64,000 nt of DNA from Miltoncostaea sp963703045. Its GTDB lineage: Bacteria > Actinomycetota > Thermoleophilia > Miltoncostaeales > Miltoncostaeaceae. The position numbers and the translations under genes were made by a program. Below, in pieces: positions 1 through 8,352 of the stretch. A model generated the notes under the pieces. It was not told where the DNA came from and made no database searches. It saw only the letters and a program-made list of their open reading frames with translations. How positions within the stretch are numbered: position 1 is the stretch's first letter; each line of letters opens with the position of its first letter. The stretch covers positions 2,170,001 through 2,234,000 of the forward strand of contig OY969782.1 of NCBI GenBank assembly GCA_963703045.1, read 5' to 3'.

Positions 1-74
1 TCCTCGTAGTCCGATGCGGTCTCGGTGAACCCGCCGGAGACCGACTCGTGGCTGCTGTGGATGTGCGACGACAT
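1..74 (-). CDS. 5' end of an unidentified gene running off the window
   Basis: The complement of 72-74 is ATG, and the frame stays open to the window edge for 24 codons. The peptide begins MSSHIHSSHESVSGG and is rich in Ser and His. An AGGAG ribosome binding site lies 11 nt upstream, which makes the start credible. Too little is visible to name a family; dodecin-like or other small-protein guesses are not supported. It is transcribed in the same direction as the response regulator at 288-914 but is separated from it by about 210 nt holding a hairpin, so it is probably a separate unit. Confidence 0.5.
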   Translation of the reverse strand, partial: MSSHIHSSHESVSGGFTETASDYE

Positions 75-189
75 GTTCGGGCGGTGCTCCTGGGTGAGGG
101 GGCGGGCCGGTCGAGCCGTGGGCTTCGTGACCGGATCATGTCTACACGGCTCGCGCGGCTCCTCGCGGAACCGCTTCGCCCGCCCGGCG

Positions 190-216
190 CCCCACCCTGC
201 TCGGCGCAGGGTGGGG
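190..216. terminator. Perfect 10-bp hairpin, candidate terminator
   Basis: Arms 190-199 and 207-216 are perfectly complementary (CCCCACCCTG / CAGGGTGGGG) with a 7-nt loop. It lies just downstream of the minus-strand response regulator. No T-tract follows, as is common in GC-rich genomes, so the terminator role is inferred from structure and position. Confidence 0.5.
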
Positions 217-287
217 AGGGGGGTCCTCGTCCACCGCGTCGTCGATGGCACCTCCCGACGACCGGTCCGGACGGACTCGCCGCCCGG

Positions 288-914
288 TCAGCTCACGTCG
301 ATGAGGCCGCGGCTGATCGCGACGCTCACGGCCCCGGCCCGCGTGTCGACGCCGAGCTTGGCGAAGAGGTGCGCGACGTGACTCTTGACCGTGGCCTCGC
401 TCAGGTTCAGCCGGTCGGCGATCCCCCGGTTCGTCAGCCCGTCGGCCAGGTGCCCGAGGATCTCGAGCTCGCGGGCGGTCGGGGCCGGGGTCGGGCTGCG
501 GAGGCGACTCATCAGCCGGCCCGCGACCGGGGCCGCGAGCACGGTGTCCCCGCGGGCGGAGCCCACGATCGCCGCGGCGAGCTCGTCGATCCTGGTGCCC
601 TTCAGGAGATAGCCGGTCGCACCCGCCTCCGCGGCCCGCACGATGTCCTGCTCGCTGTCGTAGCTCGTGAAGACCAGTACGCGGGGCGCGTCGGGAAGCG
701 AGGCGATCCGGCGCGTCGCCTCGATGCCGTCGATGCCGGGCCCCATCCGGAGATCCATCAGCGCGACGTCGGGGCGCGTCCGCGCGGCCTGCGCGACGGC
801 CTCCTCGCCGTCCGCCGCCTCGCCGACGATCTCGAGGCCGGGGACCTCGTCGAGCATCGCGCGCAGCCCTTCCCGCACGACGGGGTGGTCGTCGACGATC
901 AGCACGCGCACCAC
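288..914 (-). CDS. NarL/FixJ-family response regulator
   Basis: About 208 residues: receiver domain (residues 1-120) and LuxR-type helix-turn-helix (about 140-205). The acidic pocket (VDDH), the phosphoacceptor Asp in ALMDLRM (about residue 54) and the conserved Lys in YLLKGT are present. The HTH reads TARELEILGHLADGLTNRGI followed by SEATVKSHV. The frame is open further upstream, but homology begins at VRVLIVDD, so I place the start at adjacent GTG codons 912-914 or 909-911 behind a GGTGGGGG stretch. It binds DNA on phosphorylation by a histidine kinase that is not encoded next to it, so it is an orphan here. A 7-2-7 palindrome at 1070-1085 upstream is a possible target site. Confidence 0.9.
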   Translation of the reverse strand: MVRVLIVDDHPVVREGLRAMLDEVPGLEIVGEAADGEEAVAQAARTRPDVALMDLRMGPGIDGIEATRRIASLPDAPRVLVFTSYDSEQDIVRAAEAGATGYLLKGTRIDELAAAIVGSARGDTVLAAPVAGRLMSRLRSPTPAPTARELEILGHLADGLTNRGIADRLNLSEATVKSHVAHLFAKLGVDTRAGAVSVAISRGLIDVS

Positions 915-1260
915 GCCCCCACCGCCGGCCGGGTCGCCCCCCCGGCGCCGCGCGCGCGGCGTTCCCCGGAGCCAGCCGCGCGCCGACGCGCGGTCGCCGG
1001 GGGCATCTGCGGATGAGCCGATCGGGGGTCCTCCCACGACGTGATTCACGTTCGGATCGGCTCGTATCTACTCATATGTATGAGTCGTCAATCACCTGAA
1101 CGGACGTCCAGGAAATCACCCGTCGGTCTGATGATCGGGCGCGGCTCCGTTGATTGAGTCGTGCGACCGCCGCCGCCCACCCGTCCCTCCGACGGGCCGG
1201 CGCGTGGCGTGACACCGGCGGCGATGGCTCGCCGGGTCAGACCAAACGGAGGGGCGCACC
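915..1260. other. 346-nt intergenic region between divergent units
   Basis: No convincing gene. It separates the minus-strand response regulator from the plus-strand 43-residue gene. The only clear structure is the palindrome at 1070-1085 in an unusually AT-rich patch. A GGAGGGG ribosome binding site at about 1248 serves the small gene. Confidence 0.6.
1070..1085. promoter_or_regulatory. Palindrome ACTCATA-TG-TATGAGT, possible regulator site
   Basis: Perfect 7-bp inverted repeat with a 2-bp spacer inside an AT-rich patch in the divergent intergenic region. The 7-2-7 geometry is that used by NarL-type regulators, and a NarL-type regulator is encoded next door. The half-site does not match the E. 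coli NarL heptamer well. Role inferred. Confidence 0.45.
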
Positions 1261-1392
1261 ATGCCGAAGTACGGCGGCTACTATCCCGCGAAGCGCAAGG
1301 GCAAGCACGGCTCGAGTTCCGGGTCGAGCAAGAGCAGCTCGAGCAAGTCGCGCTCGAAGAGCTCCGGGTCCTCGAAGTCCAAGCACTGCTGA
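1261..1392 (+). CDS. 43-residue Ser/Lys-rich basic protein
   Basis: A short reading frame begins with ATG at 1261 behind the strong ribosome binding site GGAGGGG. The product starts MPKYGGYYPAKRKGKHG and continues as a low-complexity Ser/Lys/Arg tail with clustered SSS and SKS units, ending in KSKHC. It has no hydrophobic segment. The strongly positive, disordered composition suggests nucleic-acid or polyanion binding, but I recognise no family. It sits 54 nt upstream of the ABC transporter on the same strand with a GC hairpin between. The good ribosome binding site and coherent composition support it being real. Confidence 0.55.
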   Translation: MPKYGGYYPAKRKGKHGSSSGSSKSSSSKSRSKSSGSSKSKHC

Positions 1393-1410
1393 GAGCGGAG
1401 TGAACTTCTC

Positions 1411-1440
1411 GGCCGCGCCCCGCCCGCCGGCGGCGCGGCC
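1411..1440. terminator. GC hairpin between the small gene and the ABC gene
   Basis: Arms 1411-1419 (GGCCGCGCC) and 1432-1440 (GGCGCGGCC) pair perfectly with a 12-nt loop. It lies after the stop of the 43-residue gene and touches the ribosome binding region of the ABC gene, so it could attenuate expression instead of terminating it. Confidence 0.35.
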
Positions 1441-1446
1441 GGCGGA

Positions 1447-3324
1447 GTGCTGATGGCGGAGCCCGCACACCGAGCCGGTCTGGCGGCGCGCGTCCGCCTC
1501 GCGCTCCTGCCCGCGGCGCTGAACAGCGGCCTCGTGGCCGAGGCGCCGCCCGTACCCATCCGGGACATCTTCCGCCGCTTCTGGCCCTATGCCCGGCCGT
1601 ATCGGGCCTGGCTGTGGGGCACCCTGGTGTTCATCGCGATCGGCCCGGCGATCGACATCGCGACCATCTGGCTCTTCAAGGAGGTCGTTGACGAGGTCTT
1701 CGTGCCGATGGACCTCGGGCCCCTCCCCTGGATCGCGGCCGCCTACATGGGCGTCGTCCTGCTGGGAGGGATCGTCAACTTCGCCGACGACTACCTCTCC
1801 GCGGTGGTCGGCCAGCGATTCCTGCTCGACCTGCGCACCTCGTTCTTCCGCCACCTGCAGGGGCTGTCGCTCGACTTCTTCGAGCGGCGCCGACTCGGCG
1901 ACACGATGTCGCGGGTCACGGGCGACATCGCCTCGATCGAGACGCTCGTGCTCTCGGGGGTCGCCGACGCGCTCTCCTACGTCCTCCGCATCGGGCTCTT
2001 CGCCGGGGCCCTCTTCGTGCTGCAGTGGGACATGGCCCTCGTCGCCCTGGTCGTCGTGCCGCTCTTCTACGGCACCGCGCGCCGCTTCTCGCAGCGCATC
2101 AAGCTGGCCTCGCGCGAGCGCCGGCGCCGCTCGGGGTCGATCAGCGCGGTGGCCGAGGAGTCGCTCTCCAACGCCGCCCTCGTGCAGGCCTACAACCGCC
2201 AGTCGACCGAGGTGGAGCGGTTTCGGCAGGAGAGCGTGGGATCGATGGCGGCGACGCTGGCCGCCACGCGCATCCAGGCGGCGTTCTCGCCGCTCGTCGA
2301 CCTGATCGAGCTCGCCGGCGCGCTCATCGTGATGGCGATCGGGACGTGGCAGCTCGCCGAGGGTCGCCTGAGCCTCGGCGGCCTTCTCGCCTTCCTCGCG
2401 CTCCTCAGCAAGCTCTACAGCCCGATCCGGGGGCTGACGCGACTGACGAACACGATCTACTCCGCCTCGGCGAGCGCCGAGCGCATCATCGAGTTCCTCG
2501 ATCAGGAGCCGTCGGTCACGGATCCGCCGCATCCCCGTCCGGTGGGACGGGCGACCGGCAACGTGCAGTTCGCCGGCGTGTCGTTCGCGTACCCCGGCAC
2601 CTCCCGGTCGGCGCTCGACGAGGTCTCGTTGCGCGCCGAGCCCGGAGAGATCCTGGCGCTGGTCGGCGCGAGCGGCGCCGGCAAGTCGACCGTCGCGAAG
2701 TTGCTGCTGCGCTTCTACGATCCCGACGACGGCCGAGTGCTGCTCGACGGCGTGGACGTGCGCGAGCTCTCGCTGGTCGAGCTGCGCGAGAACGTCGCGG
2801 TGCTGCTGCAGGAGACGCTCGTCTTCGACGGGACGGTGCGCGAGAACATCGCGTTCGGGCGCCTCGGCGCCACCGACGACGAGATCGAGGGGGCGGCCCG
2901 CGCCGCCGACGCGCACGACTTCATCGCGCGCCTGCCCGAGGGGTACGACACCTCCATCGGCCAGAAGGGGCGGCGGCTCTCGGGCGGACAGCGCCAGCGG
3001 ATCGCCATCGCCCGCGCCATGATCCGCGACGCGCCGGTGCTGATCCTCGACGAGCCGACGACCGGGCTCGACGCCGAGAGCGCGGAGCGCATCATGGCCC
3101 CCCTCCGCCGGCTCATGAGCGGCCGGACCACGATCGTGATCTCCCACAACCTGCTCACCGTGAGGGAGGCCGATCAGATCGCCGTGCTGCAGGCCGGTCG
3201 CATCGCCGAGAGGGGCACGCACGCCGAGCTCGTGGCCCGGGACGGGCTCTACGCGGAGCTGGACCGCCTCCACCGCGGGCGCGAGGCTGCCGCGACGAGC
3301 CTCGCCGGTGAGGTGCCGGCGTGA
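1447..3324 (+). CDS. ABC exporter, fused permease-ATPase (MsbA/LmrA type)
   Basis: 625 residues: a soluble N-terminus (1-40), a six-helix transmembrane domain (about 45-320) and a nucleotide-binding domain (about 375-605). Visible motifs are Walker A GASGAGKST (about 406-414), Q-loop LLQET, signature LSGGQRQRIAIARA (about 510), Walker B VLILDEPTTGLD (about 531) and H-loop ISHN (about 566). The order and length match a half-transporter that works as a homodimer exporting lipids, drugs or peptides; the substrate cannot be read from sequence. GTG 1447 and ATG 1453 are both possible starts behind GGCGGA. The next gene, kinase-like, overlaps its stop by 4 nt, so the two are translationally coupled. 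Confidence 0.93.
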   Translation: MLMAEPAHRAGLAARVRLALLPAALNSGLVAEAPPVPIRDIFRRFWPYARPYRAWLWGTLVFIAIGPAIDIATIWLFKEVVDEVFVPMDLGPLPWIAAAYMGVVLLGGIVNFADDYLSAVVGQRFLLDLRTSFFRHLQGLSLDFFERRRLGDTMSRVTGDIASIETLVLSGVADALSYVLRIGLFAGALFVLQWDMALVALVVVPLFYGTARRFSQRIKLASRERRRRSGSISAVAEESLSNAALVQAYNRQSTEVERFRQESVGSMAATLAATRIQAAFSPLVDLIELAGALIVMAIGTWQLAEGRLSLGGLLAFLALLSKLYSPIRGLTRLTNTIYSASASAERIIEFLDQEPSVTDPPHPRPVGRATGNVQFAGVSFAYPGTSRSALDEVSLRAEPGEILALVGASGAGKSTVAKLLLRFYDPDDGRVLLDGVDVRELSLVELRENVAVLLQETLVFDGTVRENIAFGRLGATDDEIEGAARAADAHDFIARLPEGYDTSIGQKGRRLSGGQRQRIAIARAMIRDAPVLILDEPTTGLDAESAERIMAPLRRLMSGRTTIVISHNLLTVREADQIAVLQAGRIAERGTHAELVARDGLYAELDRLHRGREAAATSLAGEVPA

Positions 3325-4232
3325 GGGCGGCCGTGCAGCCCGACGTCACGACCGCGGCGGTAGAGCCGCCCGTTCGCGACCCCGGCGACGAGCTCGCGCC
3401 GGGCTACGAGGTCATCGACCTCCTCAGCCGGGGCGAATCGCTCGACGTCTACGACGTCTGGAGCGAGGAGCGGTGCTGTCGCTGCACGGCGAAGGAGCTG
3501 CGGCCGGATCGCCGCGAGCACGCGCGCGTGCGCCGCCGCCTCGTCAACGAGGGCCGGCTGCTGCAACGCCTCACGCATCCCCACCTGGTGCGGGGCTACG
3601 AGCTCATCGAGCAACCGCACCCGATCGTCATCCTCGAGACGCTGACCGGCGAGACCCTCTCCTACGCCATCGAGAGCCGCGCCCGGCGGATGCCCGCGTC
3701 GGAGATCGTCTTCCTCGGCCTGCACCTGTGCTCGGCGATCGGCTACCTCCACCGGCAGGGGCACCTGCACCTCGATCTCAAGCCGTCGAACGTCATCTGC
3801 GTAGGCGGGCTGGCGAAGGTGATCGATCTCAGTCTCGCCGCCCCTCCGGGATGGCGGCGGCGCGGCGCCGGGACGCGCGGCTACATGGCTCCCGAGCAGG
3901 CCCGTGGGGGCCGCCTCGACGAGAGCGCCGACGTCTGGGGCATCGGCGCCGTGCTCTACGACGCCGCGACCGGACGGACGCCGTTCGAGGCGGAGACCGG
4001 CGAGGACTACGCACAGCTCGCGCGGCGCGCCGAGCCGGTCGGCCGTCACCGACGGCTGCCGCCGGCCCTCGCCACGGCGATCGACGCCTGCCTCGCGCCC
4101 GAGCGCCGGGCCCGGCCGGGCGTCGAGGAGCTCGCCACGACGCTCGACGCGCTCACCGAATACGGCCGCCGCGGCATCCCGGACGACGGCTCCTACCAGG
4201 TTGCGACGACCGGCGGCGCTCCGGGCAGCTGA
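3321..4232 (+). CDS. Ser/Thr protein kinase-like protein with altered motifs
   Basis: 303 residues with a eukaryotic-type kinase fold. The ATP-anchoring Lys is in CTAKEL (K58), helix-C Glu is in NEGRLL (E77), the catalytic loop is HLDLKPSN (D152, N157), the magnesium site is IDLS instead of DFG (D169), and the activation segment ends in MAPEQ. The glycine loop is degenerate (LLSRGESLDVYDV). All acid and base residues needed for catalysis persist, but the Arg of HRD is Leu, so it is a non-RD kinase with a weak G-loop. No transmembrane or PASTA segment, so it is cytosolic. GTG start overlaps the ABC transporter stop by 4 nt, suggesting it regulates or senses that exporter. Confidence 0.8.
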   Translation: MRAAVQPDVTTAAVEPPVRDPGDELAPGYEVIDLLSRGESLDVYDVWSEERCCRCTAKELRPDRREHARVRRRLVNEGRLLQRLTHPHLVRGYELIEQPHPIVILETLTGETLSYAIESRARRMPASEIVFLGLHLCSAIGYLHRQGHLHLDLKPSNVICVGGLAKVIDLSLAAPPGWRRRGAGTRGYMAPEQARGGRLDESADVWGIGAVLYDAATGRTPFEAETGEDYAQLARRAEPVGRHRRLPPALATAIDACLAPERRARPGVEELATTLDALTEYGRRGIPDDGSYQVATTGGAPGS

Positions 4233-4969
4233 GGGCGGTCAGCCGGCGGTCCGCTCCCACCGAACCGGCGCTCGAGCACGACGCACACCCCGCCGTGGTC
4301 GCTGAGCGGCCGACCGTCGGCGTCGTGGCGATCGAACCCCTCCAGCGCGCGCACCGCGAGGGAGGTCGAGTGGGCCACGTGGTCGATCACCTGGCGATCG
4401 ATGCCGGCGACGTGCCCGGCCGGTCGCCACCACGAGATCCCCGAGGCAATCCCCGAGCGCGGCCGCCACCCGGATCGGAGCCCGGGTGCGTGGGATGCGC
4501 TGGTTGAAGTCGCCGACGAGGAGCGTCGGCACGCCGGCGTCCCGCCCGGCCAGCAGCGGGCCCAGATGCTCGAGGTAGGTCAGGTGATCCCCCCCGGCGC
4601 CCGGACCCGCCTGCCGGTGCTCACGTGGGCGTGGCTCCAGGGAATGCAGACGCCGATGAGGCGCAATGGTCCGTCCGGGGTCCGGCAGGTGGCCGCCACG
4701 AAGCGGCCCGGTGGCAGCTCCGACGAGCCGATCGGATCGAGGTCCTCGAGCGGCCACCGGGTCCACAGGATCACCTTGCGCCGTCCGCCCCTGACGCCGT
4801 ATCCGGAGTCGGCCTCGCATTCGGCGAGATGCCCGCCGGCGGGAAGGATGTCGGCGTCGGCCTCCGTGGCGCAGAGGATGTCGGGAGAGAACTCGGAGAG
4901 CCGCGCGGCGATCCGAGCCCGGCGCGGGCGAGGTGCCCACTCGAGGTTCCAGTTCACGACCCTGATCAC
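4193..4969 (-). pseudogene. Endonuclease/exonuclease/phosphatase-family gene with two frame breaks
   Basis: The N-terminal part (from GTG 4967-4969; NWNLEW, then ATEAD) runs in one frame to about 4595. The middle (HLTYLEHLGPLL and VGDFNQRIP) is in a second frame. The end (IDHVAHSTSLAVRALEGF and LSDHGG) is back in the first. Read with two compensating indels, all EEP catalytic motifs are present: Asn, Glu, Asp-x-Asn and the terminal Ser-Asp-His. The first break falls in a run of seven C at 4589-4595, the second near 4415 at a GGG run. This is either a sequencing artefact or recent decay. The family cleaves phosphodiester bonds in nucleic acids or phospholipids. Its 3' end overlaps that of the kinase gene. 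Confidence 0.7.
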
Positions 4970-5059
4970 ACGCAGCCCCTCCGCGCGGACAGAGCGACCG
5001 ACTCTACGCGCGGCCGTCGCGGCGGCTCGGGCGTGTCCGTGAACACGCCTGGTCGTCGG

Positions 5060-5722
5060 TCACCGTGCCGCCACGCCGACGACGTAGGCATCGTGGTCGC
5101 TCAACCGTCTTCCCTCCGCCTCCGCGACCACCCGCCGGCACGGTCCGCTCACCCACGTCGCCGGCACCGCGATGTGGTCGATGCTGAGCAGCCCCTCGAT
5201 CCGATGGGGTGCGTCGGCCGTCGTGACGGTGAGACCCAGCGTTGTGACGAGCGCCCCGATCGCGCTCCGTCCCTCGATGCTCCCGGCGTACTCGCGACCC
5301 GTCATGGCGTGGTTCCAGTCCCCTCCCCAGACCACAGGGCATCCGGCGGCCGTCAGGGAAGGCTCGATGTGACCGAGGGAGGCGATCGTGATGGCCGCCG
5401 TGTTCGCACCCTCGTCGGGCCAGTACGCACGCGCCCCGCGCCAGGGAAGCACGCAGCTGCAGACCCGGAGGTCACCAAGCTGCGCGAGGGCCGCCGCCGG
5501 ATGCGGCGACGGGAGCGGCGCGGGTGGAGTCGTACTCCAGATGGCCGCCCACGACGTCTCCTTGGTTCCGTTCATCGGCTCCGAACTGACCAGGGTCCCG
5601 CCCGGCAGCTCGAAGGCCGCCGGAACCTCGCTCAGCAGCCACACGTCGCATTCCGCGTCCTCCAGAAGGCCCCGATGATGAAGCGACCAGCGACCGGCCA
5701 GGTTCCAGGTTCCGATGCGCAT
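5060..5722 (-). CDS. Endonuclease/exonuclease/phosphatase-family protein
   Basis: 220 residues, shorter than most EEP nucleases. Motifs: N-terminal GTWNLAGRW, Glu in LLSEVP, GGDWNHAM in the middle, SIDHIAVP, and the C-terminal LSDHDAYVV with the catalytic His. These correspond to the metal- and phosphate-binding residues of the DNase I/exonuclease III superfamily. No signal peptide, so it is cytosolic. ATG start behind ACAGGA. It lies 90 nt upstream of, and parallel to, the disrupted EEP gene at 4193-4969, so this is a tandem pair of related but diverged paralogues. The substrate is unknown. Confidence 0.8.
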   Translation of the reverse strand: MRIGTWNLAGRWSLHHRGLLEDAECDVWLLSEVPAAFELPGGTLVSSEPMNGTKETSWAAIWSTTPPAPLPSPHPAAALAQLGDLRVCSCVLPWRGARAYWPDEGANTAAITIASLGHIEPSLTAAGCPVVWGGDWNHAMTGREYAGSIEGRSAIGALVTTLGLTVTTADAPHRIEGLLSIDHIAVPATWVSGPCRRVVAEAEGRRLSDHDAYVVGVAAR

Positions 5723-5846
5723 CGATGGATCCTGTCGTCTCGTCCGGCGGAGCGCGACTCGTCCGAATCGTGCCGTTGCGGCCGCAGGGGCGCGGCCCGG
5801 ACCCTCATGCCACGGTCCCGCCGAGCGCCGGAACCGCCCGGCAGGA

Positions 5847-5868
5847 GCGCTTCCCGTCAGGGAAGCGC
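5847..5868. terminator. Perfect 9-bp hairpin downstream of the MMPL gene
   Basis: Arms GCGCTTCCC (5847-5855) and GGGAAGCGC (5860-5868) with loop GTCA. It lies between the MMPL gene (ending 5994) and the next minus-strand gene. A second C-run/G-run hairpin follows at about 5879-5899. Candidate terminator for the MMPL transcript. Confidence 0.5.
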
Positions 5869-5993
5869 AGGCGAGCCACCCCCCCCTCCCGGGGGGGGCG
5901 ACGCTCCCGCCCCGCCGCCGCCGGTGCTCGTCCGCAGTCGCCTCGGAGCCCGCCTCCAGGCCGGATCAGGCGGGGCGCGACGGGCGCTCGTGC

Positions 5994-8189
5994 TCAGCGC
6001 GGCTGCGGGACCGTGTCGGCGTGGGTCACCTCCGGAGCGCCGACCCTCGCGCCGGCGGCGCGACCCGCGCCGGGCAGGAGGCGGTCGAGCCATCCGGGAA
6101 GCCACCAGTTGGCGCGACCGAGGAGCGTCATCGACGCGGGCACCAGCACCATCCTGACCACCGTCGCGTCGAGGGCGATCGCCGTGGCCATGCCGAGCCC
6201 GAACATCTTGGTCGTCGGGTCGCCGCCGGCCACGAACCCCGCGAACACCGCAACCATGATCAACGCGGCCGCGGTGATGACGCGGGCGGTCAACGCCAGC
6301 CCCCGGACGATCGCCTCACGGTCGGCGGCGCCCTCCAGGTGGTGCTCGCGGATGCGCGAGAGCAGGAACACCTCGTAGTCCATCGAGAGCCCGAACACCA
6401 CGGCGAACATGAACATCGGGATGAACGAGACGATCGGCACCGGCGACTCCAGCCCGATCAGGGATCCGCCCCATCCCCACTGGAAGACCATCACGACGAC
6501 GCCGAAGGCGGCGCCGATGCCCAGCAGGTTCAGGACCGCCGCCTTCGCCGCGATCACGACCGACCGGAACACCACCACGAGCAGCAGGAACGACAGTCCC
6601 ACGACGGCGGCGACGAACGCGGTCAGGCGGTCCCCGACGCGTCCGCTGACGTCGAGGAAGATCGCCGTCTGGCCGCCGACGTGCGCGGTGGCGGGCGAGC
6701 CCCCGACCGCGACGGGCAGCACCTCGTCGCGAAGGCGCTCGACCGTCGCTCGGGTCGCGGCGTCCTGGGGGGGCGTCGTCGGGGTGGCGACGATCGTCGC
6801 GACGCCCGCGTCGGCGTCCAGCCGGGCGGCGCCGACGGCGGCGATGCCCGGGTCGCCGGCCAGCCCGGCACGCAGCGGCCCGACGACCGCGGGGTCGGCC
6901 GAGATGTCCACGGCGACCAGGAGCGGGCCGTTCGCGCCCGGGCCGAAGCCCGAGGCGACGAGGTCGTACGCCCGCCGCTCGGTCCGCGACTCGGGGAGCG
7001 TTCCCTCGTCGGGGGTGCCGAGCGTCAGGGAGAGGGCCGGGATCGCCAGTGCCGCGAGCAGGGCGGTCGCGGCGACCAGGTACGCCACCGGGTGCCGCGT
7101 GACGTGCTCCGCCCAGCGCTGCGCCCGCTCCCCGGTGGCCCGGGCGGTGCGCCGCCGCCGCCGGTTGGGGATCCGCAGCCGGTCGATCCAGGGACCCGCG
7201 AGGGCCAGCAGCGCGGGCAGCAGCGTGACGGCGGCGGCGACCATGACGAGCACGACGACCGAGATCGCCACGCCCGCCGCCGTCACGAACGGGATGCCGG
7301 CGACGGCGAGGCCGAGGATCGCCACGAGCACCGTCCCGCCCGCGAACACCACCGAGCGCCCGGCGGTGGCGACCGCCAGCCCCACCGACTCGACCGGCGA
7401 GACGCCCTCGGCGAGGTGCTCGCGGTGGCGGGTCACCAGCAGGAGCGCATAGTCGATGCCGACGCCCAGCCCCACCATCGCGGCCATCATGGGAGCCCAG
7501 CTCGGCACCGCGATGACGTGGGCGACCAGTGGCATGGCGCCCACCCCGAGGGCGAGCCCGAACAACGCCAGCAGGATGGGCAGCCCCATCGCCACGACCG
7601 ATCCGAACGCCACCAGCAGGATCACCGCCGCGGCGACGACGCCGGCCAGCTCGCCGAGGCCGCTGTCCGGCTCCTCGAACGCGAAGAACAGGTCCCCGCC
7701 CGCCTCGATGCGCAGGTCGCGCCCCGGCGCGCCCGCCCGAGCGGCGTCCACCGCGTCGGTCAGCCGCTCGAGGTCGGCGGCGTCCAGCTCCGCGGTCGCC
7801 GGGTACTGCAGGCGGACGATCGCGATCCTCCCGTCGTCCGACACCGCCGCGGCGGGATCGGTGGCCGCGACGACGTGGGGGAGCGCCGCGAGGTCGTCGC
7901 GCAGCTCCCGCGCGGCCACCAGCTCGGGTCCGCCGACCCCGAACGTGCCGTCGTCGTGGGGCGTGACCACCACCTGCGCGGTCAGGCCGGCCGTCGCGGA
8001 GCCCGAGGCCTCCAGCAGCTCGGTCGCCCGCTGGGAGTCGGTGTCGGGGACGGCGAAGCCGTCGTCGAGCTCGTGGCCGACGACGGTGGCCGCGGAGACC
8101 ACGACCGCGGCGAGCACGAGCCACGCGGCGATGGCGACGAGGGGCCGTCGCGCGGCGAAGCGGCCGAGCGTGGCGAGTATGCGGGACAT
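5994..8189 (-). CDS. MMPL-family (RND superfamily) membrane transporter
   Basis: 731 residues, two repeated halves. Each half has one helix (residues about 15-36 and 375-395), a large extracytoplasmic domain, and a block of about five helices. Family signatures include GIDYALLLVTRHREHLAEG in half one and SMDYEVFLLSRIREHHLEG in half two, the typical MMPL paired motifs. Such proteins are proton-driven exporters of lipids or hydrophobic compounds at the plasma membrane. ATG start behind AGGAG. It is divergent from the two-component system at 8353-10169 with about 160 nt between, so that system may control it. Substrate not determinable. Confidence 0.92.
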   Translation of the reverse strand: MSRILATLGRFAARRPLVAIAAWLVLAAVVVSAATVVGHELDDGFAVPDTDSQRATELLEASGSATAGLTAQVVVTPHDDGTFGVGGPELVAARELRDDLAALPHVVAATDPAAAVSDDGRIAIVRLQYPATAELDAADLERLTDAVDAARAGAPGRDLRIEAGGDLFFAFEEPDSGLGELAGVVAAAVILLVAFGSVVAMGLPILLALFGLALGVGAMPLVAHVIAVPSWAPMMAAMVGLGVGIDYALLLVTRHREHLAEGVSPVESVGLAVATAGRSVVFAGGTVLVAILGLAVAGIPFVTAAGVAISVVVLVMVAAAVTLLPALLALAGPWIDRLRIPNRRRRRTARATGERAQRWAEHVTRHPVAYLVAATALLAALAIPALSLTLGTPDEGTLPESRTERRAYDLVASGFGPGANGPLLVAVDISADPAVVGPLRAGLAGDPGIAAVGAARLDADAGVATIVATPTTPPQDAATRATVERLRDEVLPVAVGGSPATAHVGGQTAIFLDVSGRVGDRLTAFVAAVVGLSFLLLVVVFRSVVIAAKAAVLNLLGIGAAFGVVVMVFQWGWGGSLIGLESPVPIVSFIPMFMFAVVFGLSMDYEVFLLSRIREHHLEGAADREAIVRGLALTARVITAAALIMVAVFAGFVAGGDPTTKMFGLGMATAIALDATVVRMVLVPASMTLLGRANWWLPGWLDRLLPGAGRAAGARVGAPEVTHADTVPQPR

Positions 8190-8340
8190 GCGGTCTCTCC
8201 TGTGGGGCGGGGAATCGTCTGGGCGCGATGCTCCCCGCCGGGGCCGCGCCGCACATCGGACGTCCGGCTCGACCGCGCCCGGCCGGACGGGCGATCCCCA
8301 TGCGGCACTTTCGGCCGATCCCCGCGCCGCGCCGCGGTCC

Positions 8341-8346
8341 TACGAT
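8341..8346 (+). promoter_or_regulatory. TACGAT -10 box, leaderless start for the histidine kinase
   Basis: TACGAT ends 6 nt before the GTG at 8353, so transcription would begin at the start codon. No ribosome binding site is visible. Part of a recurrent pattern in this window. Confidence 0.5.
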
Positions 8347-8352
8347 GGGGCT

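Noticed and set aside
2190..2411. Small minus-strand gene inside the ABC transporter
   Set aside because: Low-complexity shadow frame with no ribosome binding site, fully contained in a confident gene.
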